From contig NZ_LIPG01000002.1 in NCBI RefSeq assembly GCF_001905505.1, positions 1 to 64,000 of the forward strand: a DNA stretch of 64,000 bases. The letters run 5' to 3'. Under the pieces are notes generated by a model, which did not search any database, was not told the DNA's origin, and was given only the letters and a program-made list of their open reading frames with translations. Below are positions 7,659-19,443 of this stretch, one piece after another; position 1 is the stretch's first letter; every line of letters begins with the position of its first letter. The DNA is from Streptomyces sp. CB02058. Its GTDB lineage: Bacteria; Actinomycetota; Actinomycetes; Streptomycetales; Streptomycetaceae. Position numbers and translations under genes: made by a program.

Positions 7659-9707
7659 ATGACCCTGGGCAGCGCTGCTCCGCCTCCCGGGGGTCCCGGG
7701 GCCCGTACGGAGCGGGCTGCCGGGCCGGTGCGGAGCACTCCCCGTTTCGGCCGGGTCCTGCGGGGCGGCCGGTTGTTCCGCGACCGGACGCCCGGCGGCC
7801 CCGTGCCCCGGCTGCTGATGCGCTGGATCCGCGGGCCGCTCCTGCCCGCCGTCCGGCTCTGGCGGCGAAATCTGCAGCTCCGCGTCGTCGCGGGCACGCT
7901 GCTGATGTCGATCGCCGTGGTGCTGCTCCTGGGCTTCGTCGTGATCGGGCAGGTCCGCAACGGCCTGCTCGAAGCGAAGGGCAAGGCCGCACAGACCCAG
8001 GCGGCCGGAGGCTTCGCCGCCGCCCAGACGAACGCGAACGCGCCCCTGGTTCCGGGAGACCAGAGCCAGGAGGGCGCGGACGGCATGACGGCCAACACCT
8101 CCTGGCGTACGGAGCTCGTCGACCAGCTCGCCAGCGGTGGCACGAACGCGTTCAACGTGGTGGCGCTCAGCGTGGACTCCGCCGACAGCGGTGTCACCAG
8201 CCGCGCTCCCCGGGGTTCCGGCAGCGTGGAGGCGTCCAGCGTCCCGCAGAGGCTGCGGGACGACGTGGGCAAGGGCCAGGGGGCGTACCAGACGTACTCG
8301 CTGATCCGGTACTCGTACGGGAAGGACCCGGAGCCCGGCCTCGTCGTGGGCAAGAGGCTCTACGACGTCGACCACAATCCGTACGAGCTGTACTACCTCT
8401 TCCCGCTCACGCAGGAGGAGAAGTCGCTGACGCTGGTCACCACGACGCTGGCCACGGCCGGGCTGTTCGTGGTCGTGCTGCTCGGGGCCATCGCCTGGTT
8501 CGTGGTGCGGCAGGTTGTCACACCCGTACGGATGGCGGCGGGGATCGCCGAGCGGCTCTCGGCGGGCCGGCTCCAGGAGCGGATGAAGGTCACCGGCGAG
8601 GACGACATCGCGCGCCTCGGTGAGGCCTTCAACAAGATGGCGCAGAATCTCCAGCTGAAGATCCAGCAGTTGGAGGAGCTCTCCCGCATGCAGCGGCGCT
8701 TCGTCTCCGACGTCAGCCATGAGCTGAGGACCCCACTGACGACGGTGCGGATGGCCGCCGACGTCATCCACGAGGCGCGCGTCGACTTCGACCCGGTGAC
8801 CGCCCGTTCGGCGGAGCTGCTGGGGGACCAGCTCGACCGTTTCGAGTCGCTCCTGTCCGACCTGCTGGAGATCAGCAGGTTCGACGCCGGAGCCGCGGCC
8901 CTCGAAGCCGAACCGATAGATCTGCGCACGGTCGTCCGGCGGGTGATCGGCGGAGCCGAGCCGCTGGCGGAGCGCAAGGGAACCCGGATCAGGGTGGTCG
9001 GTGACGAGCAGCCCGTCGTCGCGGAAGCCGATGCGCGCCGTGTCGAGCGTGTCCTGCGCAACCTCGTCGTCAACGCCGTCGAGCACGGCGAGGGCCGGGA
9101 CGTCGTCGTGCGGATGGGCGTCGCCCAGGGCGCCGTGGCCGTGGCGGTCCGGGACTACGGTGTCGGGCTCAAGCCCGGCGAGGCGACCCGGGTCTTCAAC
9201 CGCTTCTGGCGTGCGGACCCGGCACGCGCCCGCACGACGGGCGGTACCGGCCTCGGGCTGTCGATCGCCGTCGAGGACGCCCGGCTGCACGGAGGGTGGC
9301 TCCAGGCATGGGGCGAGCCCGGTGGCGGTTCGCAGTTCCGGCTGACGCTGCCGCGTACGGCGGACGAGCCCCTGCGCGGGTCGCCGATACCGCTGGAGCC
9401 CGAGGACTCCCGGCGTAACCGGGAGGAGCGCGAGCGTGCGGAGGCGGTGCCGGCCGCGGCCGATCACCGGCTGATGTCCGTGCCGAGCCAGGCCGGTTCC
9501 GCGGCCCGGTCGCAGCTGCCCGCGCCGGCGCACGGCGCGGTGGCGTCGCGTACGCAGGCGTCGGTCGATCCTGCCGCGCTGCCAGGCAACGGGGCGCGTG
9601 TGGTGTCGCGTCCGGCCGGGGAACGGCCGGGAGCGGGCGGCGCCCCGGAGACGCAGTACCCAGAGACGCAGGACCCGGAGCGGGGGGACACGGCACGTGG
9701 ACACTGA
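7659..9707 (+). CDS. mtrB: sensor histidine kinase MtrB
   Basis: A 682-residue membrane kinase that senses the envelope state and phosphorylates MtrA. A cytoplasmic Arg-rich leader is followed by TM1 (about 77-97), an extracytoplasmic loop of about 160 residues, TM2 (about 258-284), HAMP (about 285-340), the HisKA domain with phospho-acceptor His354 in SDVSHELRTP, and a HATPase domain with an N box (NLVVNAVEHGE) and G boxes (DYGVGL, GGTGLGLSI). The tail of about 110 residues after the ATPase domain is low-complexity and probably disordered. ATG 7659 starts one base after the mtrA stop; a GTG at 7629 inside mtrA is a less likely start. The stop overlaps lpqB by 11 bases. Confidence 0.95.
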   Translation: MTLGSAAPPPGGPGARTERAAGPVRSTPRFGRVLRGGRLFRDRTPGGPVPRLLMRWIRGPLLPAVRLWRRNLQLRVVAGTLLMSIAVVLLLGFVVIGQVRNGLLEAKGKAAQTQAAGGFAAAQTNANAPLVPGDQSQEGADGMTANTSWRTELVDQLASGGTNAFNVVALSVDSADSGVTSRAPRGSGSVEASSVPQRLRDDVGKGQGAYQTYSLIRYSYGKDPEPGLVVGKRLYDVDHNPYELYYLFPLTQEEKSLTLVTTTLATAGLFVVVLLGAIAWFVVRQVVTPVRMAAGIAERLSAGRLQERMKVTGEDDIARLGEAFNKMAQNLQLKIQQLEELSRMQRRFVSDVSHELRTPLTTVRMAADVIHEARVDFDPVTARSAELLGDQLDRFESLLSDLLEISRFDAGAAALEAEPIDLRTVVRRVIGGAEPLAERKGTRIRVVGDEQPVVAEADARRVERVLRNLVVNAVEHGEGRDVVVRMGVAQGAVAVAVRDYGVGLKPGEATRVFNRFWRADPARARTTGGTGLGLSIAVEDARLHGGWLQAWGEPGGGSQFRLTLPRTADEPLRGSPIPLEPEDSRRNREERERAEAVPAAADHRLMSVPSQAGSAARSQLPAPAHGAVASRTQASVDPAALPGNGARVVSRPAGERPGAGGAPETQYPETQDPERGDTARGH

Positions 9708-11562
9708 CCGTCGTCGGGGCGGCCACGGCCGGGCGGTGCGGCTGTCCGCGCTGCTCGGCTGCGGAGTCGTGGTGCTCGCCGGATGCGGAGCGATGCCGGT
9801 CACCGGTGATGTGAAGGCGGTCGACGCCTCGCAGCCGGGCGATTCCCAGGTGCAGGTCTACGCCGTGCCGCCCAGGGAGGGTGCGGCGCCCATCGAGGTC
9901 GTCGACGGCTTCCTGGAGTCGATGACGAGCGACGACCCCGATTTCCGTACGACGCGGAAGTATCTGACCGTGGAAGCGGCCCGTACCTGGCAGCCGAGCG
10001 AGGGCATCACGGTGCTGGCGAAGGCCCCCAACCGCAACGGGCCGACCATCCACGACAAGGCGCGCAGGACCACCGAGACCACGTACACGCTGAACGGCGA
10101 CCAGGTGGCGTCGGTCGACGCGCAGAGTTCGTACCGGCCGCTGGCCCCGTCGGAGTACGCCCAGACGTTGCATCTGGTCCGGGAGAAGGGGACGGACGGC
10201 AAGCAGGAGTGGCGCATCGACATCGTGCCGGACGGCCTGGTGCTCGGGCAGTCCGACTTCAAGCGCCTCTACCGTTCCGTGAACAAGTACTACTTCGCGG
10301 CGGGGCGTACGGACGAGAGGCCGGCGCTCGTCGCCGACCCCGTCTACGTGCGCAACCGTACGGACCCCGTGACGCGGATGGACACGGCCACACAGACGGT
10401 GCGGACGCTGCTCGCGGGGCCGTCGAACTGGTTGCGTCCGGTGGTCGACTCGCGCTTTCCCGCCGGTACGGCGCTGAAGAGCGGTGTCACCTCGCTGGCC
10501 CCCGACGACCAGAACGTCCTGAAGGTGCCGCTCAACAAGAAGGCCGACAAGGTCGGGCAGGGCGCCTGCCGGATGATGGCCGCCCAGGTGCTCTTCACCC
10601 TGAGGGACCTGACGTCCGCCAGGGTGGGACAGGTCGAGCTGCAGGGTGCGCGCGGTCCGCTGTGCTCCCTCGGGGCCGACGAGGCCGAGGACTTCTCCTC
10701 CAACCACGGGTCCGACGCTCCCGACAGCCAGTACTTCGTCGACGACAAGGGCCATGTGCAGCGCATCCCGGGCAGCAGCAAGGGCGCCGGTGACCCGGAG
10801 CCGGTGACCGGCCCGCTCGGCGACGGGGCGGTGGCCATGAGCGCCGTCGGTGTGGCCAGGGACGAACAGCTGGCCGCCGGGGTCTCCGAGAACCAGCAGA
10901 ACCTCTACGTCTCCTCCGTCGTCGTCGAGAGCGAGCCGGCGGCCCCGGTGGTGACGAGCAAGGCAAAGGACCCCGAGGACCGGCTGTCGGCGCCGAGCTG
11001 GGACGGCAACGGCGATCTGTGGGTCGCCGACCGCGATCCGGCGGATCCCCGCCTGCTGCGCCTGGCCGACGGCGCGGGCGAACCGCAGGAGGTCGCGGTG
11101 CCCGGCCTGAACGGCGGGCGGATCGAGGCGCTGAGGATGTCGGCCGACGGCGTCCGGATCGCCCTGAGGGTGTCGAAGGGCGGGCACACGACGCTGCACA
11201 TCGGCCGGGTCGAGCGCCACGGTTCGGGGAAGTCGGAGCAGGTCTCCGTGGAGGACCTGCGGCGGGCGGCACCCCAGCTGGCGGACGTGTCGGCGGTTTC
11301 CTGGTCCGGTCGCAGCCGTCTCGTGGTGGTCGGCAAGGAGGAGGGCGGTGTGCAGCAGGTGCGTTATGTGCAGGCCGACGGCTCCACCTCTTCCTCGGGG
11401 GTCCTGCCCGGTGTGAACCAGGTGACCGCGGTCGCGGCGGCGGACGACGAGCAGCTGCCGCTCATGGCGGACACGGAGAGCGACGGAATCGTGAAGCTGT
11501 CGCCGGGCGACAACTGGCAGACGGTCCTCAAGGAAGGCTCCTCGCTGGTCTACCCGGGCTGA
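9697..11562 (+). CDS. lpqB: lipoprotein LpqB (MtrAB accessory)
   Basis: A 621-residue lipoprotein. The signal peptide ends in the lipobox VLAGC, with Cys30 as the lipidated residue. The N-terminal half carries the GerMN-type spore-germination-related domain found in LpqB (around LDARTLLAGPSNWL-type sequence in the middle third), and the C-terminal half is a beta-propeller-like LpqB domain. LpqB binds the MtrB extracytoplasmic domain and modulates MtrA phosphorylation in mycobacteria and streptomycetes. The GTG start overlaps the end of mtrB by 11 bases and has a G-rich ribosome binding site about 10 bases upstream, so translation is probably coupled. Confidence 0.94.
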   Translation: MDTDRRRGGHGRAVRLSALLGCGVVVLAGCGAMPVTGDVKAVDASQPGDSQVQVYAVPPREGAAPIEVVDGFLESMTSDDPDFRTTRKYLTVEAARTWQPSEGITVLAKAPNRNGPTIHDKARRTTETTYTLNGDQVASVDAQSSYRPLAPSEYAQTLHLVREKGTDGKQEWRIDIVPDGLVLGQSDFKRLYRSVNKYYFAAGRTDERPALVADPVYVRNRTDPVTRMDTATQTVRTLLAGPSNWLRPVVDSRFPAGTALKSGVTSLAPDDQNVLKVPLNKKADKVGQGACRMMAAQVLFTLRDLTSARVGQVELQGARGPLCSLGADEAEDFSSNHGSDAPDSQYFVDDKGHVQRIPGSSKGAGDPEPVTGPLGDGAVAMSAVGVARDEQLAAGVSENQQNLYVSSVVVESEPAAPVVTSKAKDPEDRLSAPSWDGNGDLWVADRDPADPRLLRLADGAGEPQEVAVPGLNGGRIEALRMSADGVRIALRVSKGGHTTLHIGRVERHGSGKSEQVSVEDLRRAAPQLADVSAVSWSGRSRLVVVGKEEGGVQQVRYVQADGSTSSSGVLPGVNQVTAVAAADDEQLPLMADTESDGIVKLSPGDNWQTVLKEGSSLVYPG

Positions 11563-11766
11563 GGCGGGCAGCGCGGCGGCCGGGCGCACGGGCGGTCGGG
11601 TGGTAGCCGTCAGACGGCTGTCACCAGGCGGCTGTCACCGCCCGGCGGTCACCGGGCGGCGACCGCCGGGCGATGGCCACGTGACGACGGCACCGGGCCG
11701 TCGTCCTCGGCTGTCCTGGAGCTCTCGCAGGGCGCCTCAGCGGCCCTGCCGTGCTGCCGATTCCGG

Positions 11767-11788
11767 TTGTCCACAGCGGTTTTCCACA
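11767..11788 (+). promoter_or_regulatory. pair of DnaA boxes
   Basis: TTGTCCACA (11767-11775), a perfect match to the preferred Streptomyces DnaA box, is followed 13 bases later by TTTTCCACA (11780-11788) on the same strand. Both lie 37-58 bases upstream of the comF start. They could act in DnaA-dependent regulation or as a titration site. Two boxes are too few for an origin. Confidence 0.45.
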
Positions 11789-11824
11789 GGGGTGGCAGGG
11801 CCTACGGGGCCCGGGCACAGTGGG

Positions 11825-12547
11825 ATGGTGCGGGGATGGCGGCGGGAGATCGTGGGCCTGGTCCTGCCCGTGGCCTGCGGTGGCTGCGGCAGGCCACGGG
11901 CGCTGCTGTGCGAGGAGTGCGCGGAGGACCTGGCGAAAGCACCGCGCAGGGTGAGACCGGCGCCCGAGCCGACGGGTCTCCCCGTGGTCCACGCGGCGGC
12001 GCCGTACGAGAACGCGGTACGCGCCGTGCTGCTGGCCCACAAGGAGCGAGGGGTGCTCAGCCTTGCCGGGGCGCTCGGGAGGGCGCTGGCGGCCGCTGTA
12101 CGGGCCGGAGCGGGGCAAGCGGACGGTGTGGGTCCTCTGCTGCTGGTGCCCGTGCCTTCGGCGAAACGCGCCACGGCCGCGCGGGGGCACGATCCCGCCC
12201 GCAGGATCGCGGTCGTGGCGACGGCAGAGCTGAGGCGCGCGGGGACCGGGGCACGGGTGCTCCCGGTCCTGCGGCAGCGGCGTGCGGTGGCCGACCAGTC
12301 GGGGCTGGGCGCGCGAGAGCGGCAGGCGAATCTGGCGGGCGCGCTGGTGGTGGCGGAAGGCGGCCGGAGACTGCTCGGCGGCGGTCGGGTGGTTCTGGTG
12401 GACGACCTGTTGACGACGGGTTCCTCGCTGGCCGAGGCGGCACGCGCGGTCCGCGCCGCGGGGCCGGCCGCGGATGGGACCGCGGCAGGGCTTCGAGCTG
12501 CGGTGGTAGCGGCTTCTCCGTCCGCTTTCGAAATAAACCGGAACTGA
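11825..12547 (+). CDS. comF: ComF family phosphoribosyltransferase-like protein
   Basis: A 240-residue protein. A small zinc-finger-like N-terminus has Cys18, Cys21, Cys29 and Cys32 (CGGC ... CEEC), followed by a type I phosphoribosyltransferase fold. The PRPP loop is VVLVDDLLTTGSS at 189-201. ComF proteins take part in DNA uptake or DNA metabolism in competent bacteria; in actinomycetes their role is not settled. The 260 bases between lpqB and this gene contain short CGGCTGTCACC-type repeats and two DnaA boxes. ATG 11825 is chosen because it begins the conserved sequence; the frame is open further upstream. Confidence 0.9.
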   Translation: MVRGWRREIVGLVLPVACGGCGRPRALLCEECAEDLAKAPRRVRPAPEPTGLPVVHAAAPYENAVRAVLLAHKERGVLSLAGALGRALAAAVRAGAGQADGVGPLLLVPVPSAKRATAARGHDPARRIAVVATAELRRAGTGARVLPVLRQRRAVADQSGLGARERQANLAGALVVAEGGRRLLGGGRVVLVDDLLTTGSSLAEAARAVRAAGPAADGTAAGLRAAVVAASPSAFEINRN

Positions 12548-12876
12548 CAGATTACTTCCATCGTTGCAGGTGGTGAGTAGGTAATGGGCCCTGATCGGAG
12601 GTACGCGTGAGTAGCGGGTGCCGACACGGTGGTGGGCAGGCTATGTTCGGTGGTGAGGCACGGTGAATGCCGCACCTCGACGAATGCACCACCAGGTTTC
12701 GGGCAGGTAACTCACCGGTACGCCAGAAGCATGGAAATCGGTGGGGTGGATTCCCTGCCGATGGGGGAGGAGGAGGTGAACGTCACCGAGTCCGAGACTC
12801 CGGCGATCACCGGAGTCTGGTGCAAAAGGGAGATGCTCCGCCGCCGAAGCGGAGCGATCCGGGAACGGAGTTCTGC
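12548..12876 (+). promoter_or_regulatory. hpf leader with two tandem hairpins and a possible upstream ORF
   Basis: This 329-base gap holds no large gene. Two perfect hairpins lie 22-82 bases before hpf: AGACTCCGG 12795-12803 with CCGGAGTCT 12810-12818, and GCTCCGC 12835-12841 with GCGGAGC 12849-12855. Upstream of them a purine-rich GGGGGAGGAGGAG (12763-12775) precedes GTG 12776, which could open a short reading frame running past the hpf start in another frame to 12949. The layout suggests a regulated leader. No known riboswitch class was recognised. Confidence 0.4.
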
Positions 12877-13566
12877 GTGGACATCGTCGTCAAGGGCCGC
12901 AAGACCGAGGTGCCCGAGCGGTTCCGCAAGCACGTGGCCGAGAAGCTGAAGCTGGACAAGATCCAGAAGTTCGACGGCAAGGTGATCAGCCTCGACGTCG
13001 AGGTGTCCAAGGAGCCGAATCCCCGTCAGGCCGACCGTGCGGCAAGGGTGGAGATCACGCTCCGCTCGCGTGGGCCGGTCATCCGGGCGGAAGCGGCGGC
13101 AGGCGACCCGTACGCAGCGTTGGACCTGGCCACCGACAAGCTGGACGCACAGCTGCGCAAGGAGCACGGCAAGCGTTACAGCCGACGCGGCAACGGCCGG
13201 ATCTCCGCGTCCGAGGTGCCGGAGGTCGTACCCGGCGCCGCCTCGTTCAACGGGGACGGTGAGCTGATCCCCGAGGAGCCGGCGTCGTCCGTGCCCACCA
13301 CCAGGATGGGTTCGCTCGAGGTCCAGGGCGAAGGCCCGCTCGTGGTGCGCGAGAAGACGCACGTCGCAGCACCGATGACGCTCGACCAGGCGCTCTACGA
13401 GATGGAGCTGGTCGGACACGACTTCTACCTGTTCGTCGACTCCGAGACCAAGGAGCCCAGTGTCGTCTACCGGCGGCATGCCTATGACTACGGTGTCATC
13501 CACCTGAGGACCGACCCGCTCGCCTCCGACGGGGCGGGCGGCGCGGGCGGTGCGCTCGGCGGCTGA
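12877..13566 (+). CDS. hpf: long-form ribosome hibernation promoting factor
   Basis: A 229-residue protein with an N-terminal S30AE/RaiA domain (about 1-105, starting [19 protein letters not shown]) that binds the ribosome decoding region. A linker of about 60 residues leads to a C-terminal dimerisation domain (about 168-215; [20 protein letters not shown], then [14 protein letters not shown]). Long-form HPF dimerises 70S ribosomes into inactive 100S particles in stationary phase or stress. GTG 12877 is chosen because it opens the conserved domain and follows GGAACGGAG. The structured leader upstream suggests control at RNA level. The gene lies between comF and a LuxR-type regulator, an order seen in other actinobacteria near secA. 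Confidence 0.94.
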   Translation: MDIVVKGRKTEVPERFRKHVAEKLKLDKIQKFDGKVISLDVEVSKEPNPRQADRAARVEITLRSRGPVIRAEAAAGDPYAALDLATDKLDAQLRKEHGKRYSRRGNGRISASEVPEVVPGAASFNGDGELIPEEPASSVPTTRMGSLEVQGEGPLVVREKTHVAAPMTLDQALYEMELVGHDFYLFVDSETKEPSVVYRRHAYDYGVIHLRTDPLASDGAGGAGGALGG

Positions 13567-13763
13567 CACGCCACCATTCACAGCTGGTACACGGTGCCCC
13601 TGGAAGCGTCTGCGCTCCCCCAGGGGCACCGCGCGCGACCACGCGGGGGACCGCTTCGGCGGCCGGGCATGAAAGCATGGTGTCCCAGGCCAATCGGTGC
13701 TCTGTGCACTGGCGTTGGCGGACAGCTTGTGACCTCGGGCAGTGGCCTTCAGGGGGAGGAACG

Positions 13764-14516
13764 ATGGCGGACACCTTCGGGCCCGTACGCGGGGCGAAAG
13801 ATGCCGACAGCGCTGCCGGTGCGGAAGCCGTGGCGGACGACGGGAGTTCCCGCAAGGAACCCATCAGGGTGCTGGTCGTCGACGACCACGCGCTCTTCCG
13901 CAGGGGGCTGGAGATCGTCCTCGCGCAGGAGGAGGACATCCAGGTCGTCGGGGAGGCCGGGGACGGAGCTGAGGCGGTCGACAAGGCCGCGGACCTGCTG
14001 CCCGACATCGTGCTGATGGATGTGCGGATGCCCAAGCGCGGCGGGATCGAGGCATGCACCTCCATCAAGGAGGTGGCGCCCAGCGCCAAGATCATCATGC
14101 TGACGATCAGCGACGAGGAGGCCGACCTCTACGAGGCGATCAAGGCGGGTGCCACCGGTTATCTCCTCAAGGAGATCTCCACCGACGAGGTCGCCACGGC
14201 CATTCGCGCCGTGGCCGACGGGCAGTCCCAGATCAGCCCGTCGATGGCGTCCAAACTGCTCACCGAGTTCAAGTCGATGATCCAGCGCACCGACGAGCGC
14301 AGGCTCGTTCCCGCGCCGCGTCTGACCGAGCGTGAGCTGGAAGTGCTCAAACTCGTGGCCACGGGCATGAACAACCGTGATATCGCCAAGGAATTGTTCA
14401 TCTCCGAGAACACCGTGAAGAACCACGTCCGCAATATCCTGGAGAAGCTCCAGCTCCACTCCCGCATGGAAGCGGTGGTCTATGCCATGCGGGAGAAGAT
14501 CCTCGAGATCAGATAG
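13764..14516 (+). CDS. NarL/LuxR-type response regulator
   Basis: A 250-residue orphan response regulator. A 33-residue N-terminal extension precedes the receiver domain with VVDDH at 38-42, phospho-acceptor Asp86 in IVLMDVRMP, and Lys in YLLKEIS. The C-terminal LuxR helix-turn-helix (about 186-248) contains [20 protein letters not shown] and [15 protein letters not shown]. No kinase gene is adjacent, so the partner is unknown. The start ATG 13764 has a strong GGGGGAGGA site 4-12 bases upstream. The gene converges on the YcaQ-like gene 24 bases downstream. Its target genes cannot be told from sequence. Confidence 0.92.
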   Translation: MADTFGPVRGAKDADSAAGAEAVADDGSSRKEPIRVLVVDDHALFRRGLEIVLAQEEDIQVVGEAGDGAEAVDKAADLLPDIVLMDVRMPKRGGIEACTSIKEVAPSAKIIMLTISDEEADLYEAIKAGATGYLLKEISTDEVATAIRAVADGQSQISPSMASKLLTEFKSMIQRTDERRLVPAPRLTERELEVLKLVATGMNNRDIAKELFISENTVKNHVRNILEKLQLHSRMEAVVYAMREKILEIR

Positions 14517-14540
14517 CGCGGTCGCCCGTGGGCCGAAAGG

Positions 14541-15716
14541 TCAGGCGAGGGCACGCTTGATCTCTGCCTGGAGGGGCTCGCGGAGTTCCGGTGCGTCGAC
14601 GCGCTCCAGCCGCACATCCGTGCAGCCGACCCAGGATGCCGCTTCGACGAGCGCCTCGGCCATCGGCGCCACGGACTTCACGCCGTCCAGCGACACCTGG
14701 CGGGCGACGAGTGTCGTCCCCTCCCTGGCCGGGTCGACCCGGCCGCGCAGTCGTCCGCCTGCCAGCAGGGGCATCGCGAAGTAGCCGTGGATCCGCTTGG
14801 GCCGGGGGACGTACGCCTCCAGGCGGTGGCTGAAGCCGAAGATCCGCTCCGTGCGCGCCCGCTCCCAGATGAGGGAGTCGAAGGGCGACAGCAGTGTCGT
14901 GCGGTGCCGGCCCCGGGGCTCGGTGGCCAGCGCCTCCGGGTGCGCCCAGGCGGGCTTCGCCCAGCCCCGGACCGACACCGGGACGAGCCCGGAGTCCGCC
15001 ACGACGGCGTCGAACTGTTCGCCCTTGAGCCGGTGGTAGTCGGCGATGTCCGTGCGGGTCCCGACGCCCAGGGAACGCCCGGCCAGGGCCACCAGGCGCC
15101 GCGCGCACTCGGCGTCGTCCAGGTCGTCGTGGAGCAGGGTGTCCGGGATGGCCCGCTCGGCCAGGTCGTAGACCCGCTTCCAGCCGCGCCGCTCGGTGCA
15201 CACCACCTCGCCGTACATCAGGGCGCGTTCGACAGCGACCTTGGACGCGGACCAGTCCCACCACTCCCCGCCGTTCTTCGCGCCGCCGAGCTCGGTTGCC
15301 GTCAGCGGGCCCTCGGCACGCAGCTGCTCGATCACCGTCTCGTACGCCCCGTCGGGCAGGTCGTGGTGCCAGTGCGGCCGGGAGCGGTAGGAGCGGCGGC
15401 GGAACGCGAAGTGCGGCCACTCCTCGACCGGCAGGATGCACGCGGCGTGCGACCAGTACTCGAACGAGCGGCCGCCCGACCAGTACGCCTCCTCGACCGT
15501 GCGGCGGCCGAGCGCGCCGAGGCGGGCGTACGGCACGAGCTCGTGGGACCGGGCGAGGACCGAGATCGTGTCGAGCTGGACGGCCCCGAGGTGGCGCAGC
15601 ACCCCCCGGACCCCGCCCCTGCGGTCGGGGGCGCCCAGGAGGCCCTGGGCGCGCAGGGCGATCCGGCGTGCCTGGTCGGCGGAGAGTTCCAGAACGGGCT
15701 GCGGCACAGACGTCAT
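14541..15716 (-). CDS. YcaQ-like DNA glycosylase (winged-helix, HTH_42)
   Basis: A 391-residue protein of the HTH_42/YcaQ superfamily, whose members unhook DNA interstrand crosslinks or remove alkylated bases. The catalytic QxD motif of the YcaQ-like branch is seen as Gln47-Leu48-Asp49 in LGAVQLDTISVLARSHEL; the AlkZ branch has QxQ instead. Other family features are RRTVEEAYW, the WSHAACILP motif and a C-terminal winged-helix part with LLSPFDSLIWERART and HGYFAMPLLAGGRL. ATG 15716 opens the conserved protein; upstream extension adds nothing family-like. It ends 24 bases from the converging response regulator gene and is probably co-transcribed with the GNAT gene 10 bases upstream. Confidence 0.88.
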   Translation of the reverse strand: MTSVPQPVLELSADQARRIALRAQGLLGAPDRRGGVRGVLRHLGAVQLDTISVLARSHELVPYARLGALGRRTVEEAYWSGGRSFEYWSHAACILPVEEWPHFAFRRRSYRSRPHWHHDLPDGAYETVIEQLRAEGPLTATELGGAKNGGEWWDWSASKVAVERALMYGEVVCTERRGWKRVYDLAERAIPDTLLHDDLDDAECARRLVALAGRSLGVGTRTDIADYHRLKGEQFDAVVADSGLVPVSVRGWAKPAWAHPEALATEPRGRHRTTLLSPFDSLIWERARTERIFGFSHRLEAYVPRPKRIHGYFAMPLLAGGRLRGRVDPAREGTTLVARQVSLDGVKSVAPMAEALVEAASWVGCTDVRLERVDAPELREPLQAEIKRALA

Positions 15717-15726
15717 GCGTCGAACC

Positions 15727-16314
15727 CTAGAGCGCGCCACTGACATCGCGGGCCGGCAGATGGGGAAGCGTTCCGGGCAGTCCCAGATCGGCCGGGAGCA
15801 GTGAGCCGGTCCAGGTGTCGCGGCGTACGCCCTTGTTGAGCAGGGCCGCCCGTTGCGCGCCCTCCATGTGGAAGCCCGCACGCAGGGCGACCGCCCGTGA
15901 CGGGGTGTTGCCGATCTCCGCCCGCCACTCCAGCCGGTCCGCGCCCAGGGCGGTGAAGGCCCAGCGTGCCGCGCCGATCACCGCTTCCGTCGTGAAGCCG
16001 GAGCCCCGGTGCTCCCTGGCCGTCCAGAAGCCCACCTCGTACGTTCCCGGGTCGCGGCGGGTGAGACCGAGCGCCCCGACGAGAGGCCCGCCGTCGCGCG
16101 ACAGCACCGCGAAGTTGTACATCGAGTCGTCCTGCCAGCCCGCGGGCGACAGCTGTCGCGTCCAGAGCTCCGCGTCGGCACGGGTGTACGGGGAGGGGAC
16201 AACCGTCCAGCGCTGGATCGCCGGATCCTGGCACTCCGTGAGCACCGCTTCCGCGTCGCCGGGCTCGAAGGGCCGAAGGAGCAGACGCTCGGTGGTGACG
16301 GTGGTGGGTTCCAT
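15727..16314 (-). CDS. GNAT family N-acetyltransferase (RimJ/RimL-like)
   Basis: A 195-residue acetyltransferase. It starts with the common [19 protein letters not shown] pattern. The acetyl-CoA binding segment is [20 protein letters not shown], and the C-terminal [20 protein letters not shown] is typical of the RimJ/RimL-like subfamily that acetylates ribosomal-protein N-termini, antibiotics or small amines. The substrate cannot be predicted. ATG 16314 is chosen although its ribosome site is weak (AATCCCTT). The gene is divergent from secA across 240 bases and probably forms a pair with the YcaQ-like gene. Confidence 0.86.
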   Translation of the reverse strand: MEPTTVTTERLLLRPFEPGDAEAVLTECQDPAIQRWTVVPSPYTRADAELWTRQLSPAGWQDDSMYNFAVLSRDGGPLVGALGLTRRDPGTYEVGFWTAREHRGSGFTTEAVIGAARWAFTALGADRLEWRAEIGNTPSRAVALRAGFHMEGAQRAALLNKGVRRDTWTGSLLPADLGLPGTLPHLPARDVSGAL

Positions 16315-16554
16315 GAAGGGATTCTGGTGAGGGAGGGGGCGGGATGCGAGCTCTTTTCGGGCTGCCCGGCACCTTCCGTCCCCTCTGTCCGTTGTCCTGG
16401 GAGGGTGCGGCGGGGACAACGCGGCAGCAGCCCTCCCGGCGTGGTGGGGTCCTCGCTTACGATGGCCGTTGCGGTGGGGCCTACCTGCCGTGCCCGCGCC
16501 AGAGTCCATCACACGACCCAGTGCCAGGCCCGACCGGCAAGGAGACCAGCCTCA

Positions 16555-19377
<2,823 letters not shown>

Positions 19378-19398
19378 CGCGCGGCTCGTCCGATGACG

Positions 19399-19440
19399 AC
19401 GGCCCGGCCCGGACACCACGTGGTGTCCGGGCCGGGCCGT
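19399..19440 (+). terminator. secA terminator, perfect 21-bp palindrome
   Basis: The left arm 19399-19419 (ACGGCCCGGCCCGGACACCA plus C) is the exact reverse complement of 19420-19440, with no spacer at the centre. In RNA this folds into a long GC-rich hairpin with a few bases in the loop, starting 21 bases after the secA stop and followed by TTTCC... only after position 19440. It should terminate secA transcription. Confidence 0.85.
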
Positions 19441-19443
19441 TTC

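Noticed and set aside
11767..11788. Origin of replication
   Set aside because: Only two DnaA boxes are present, with no dnaA, dnaN or large box cluster; a Streptomyces oriC has many boxes.
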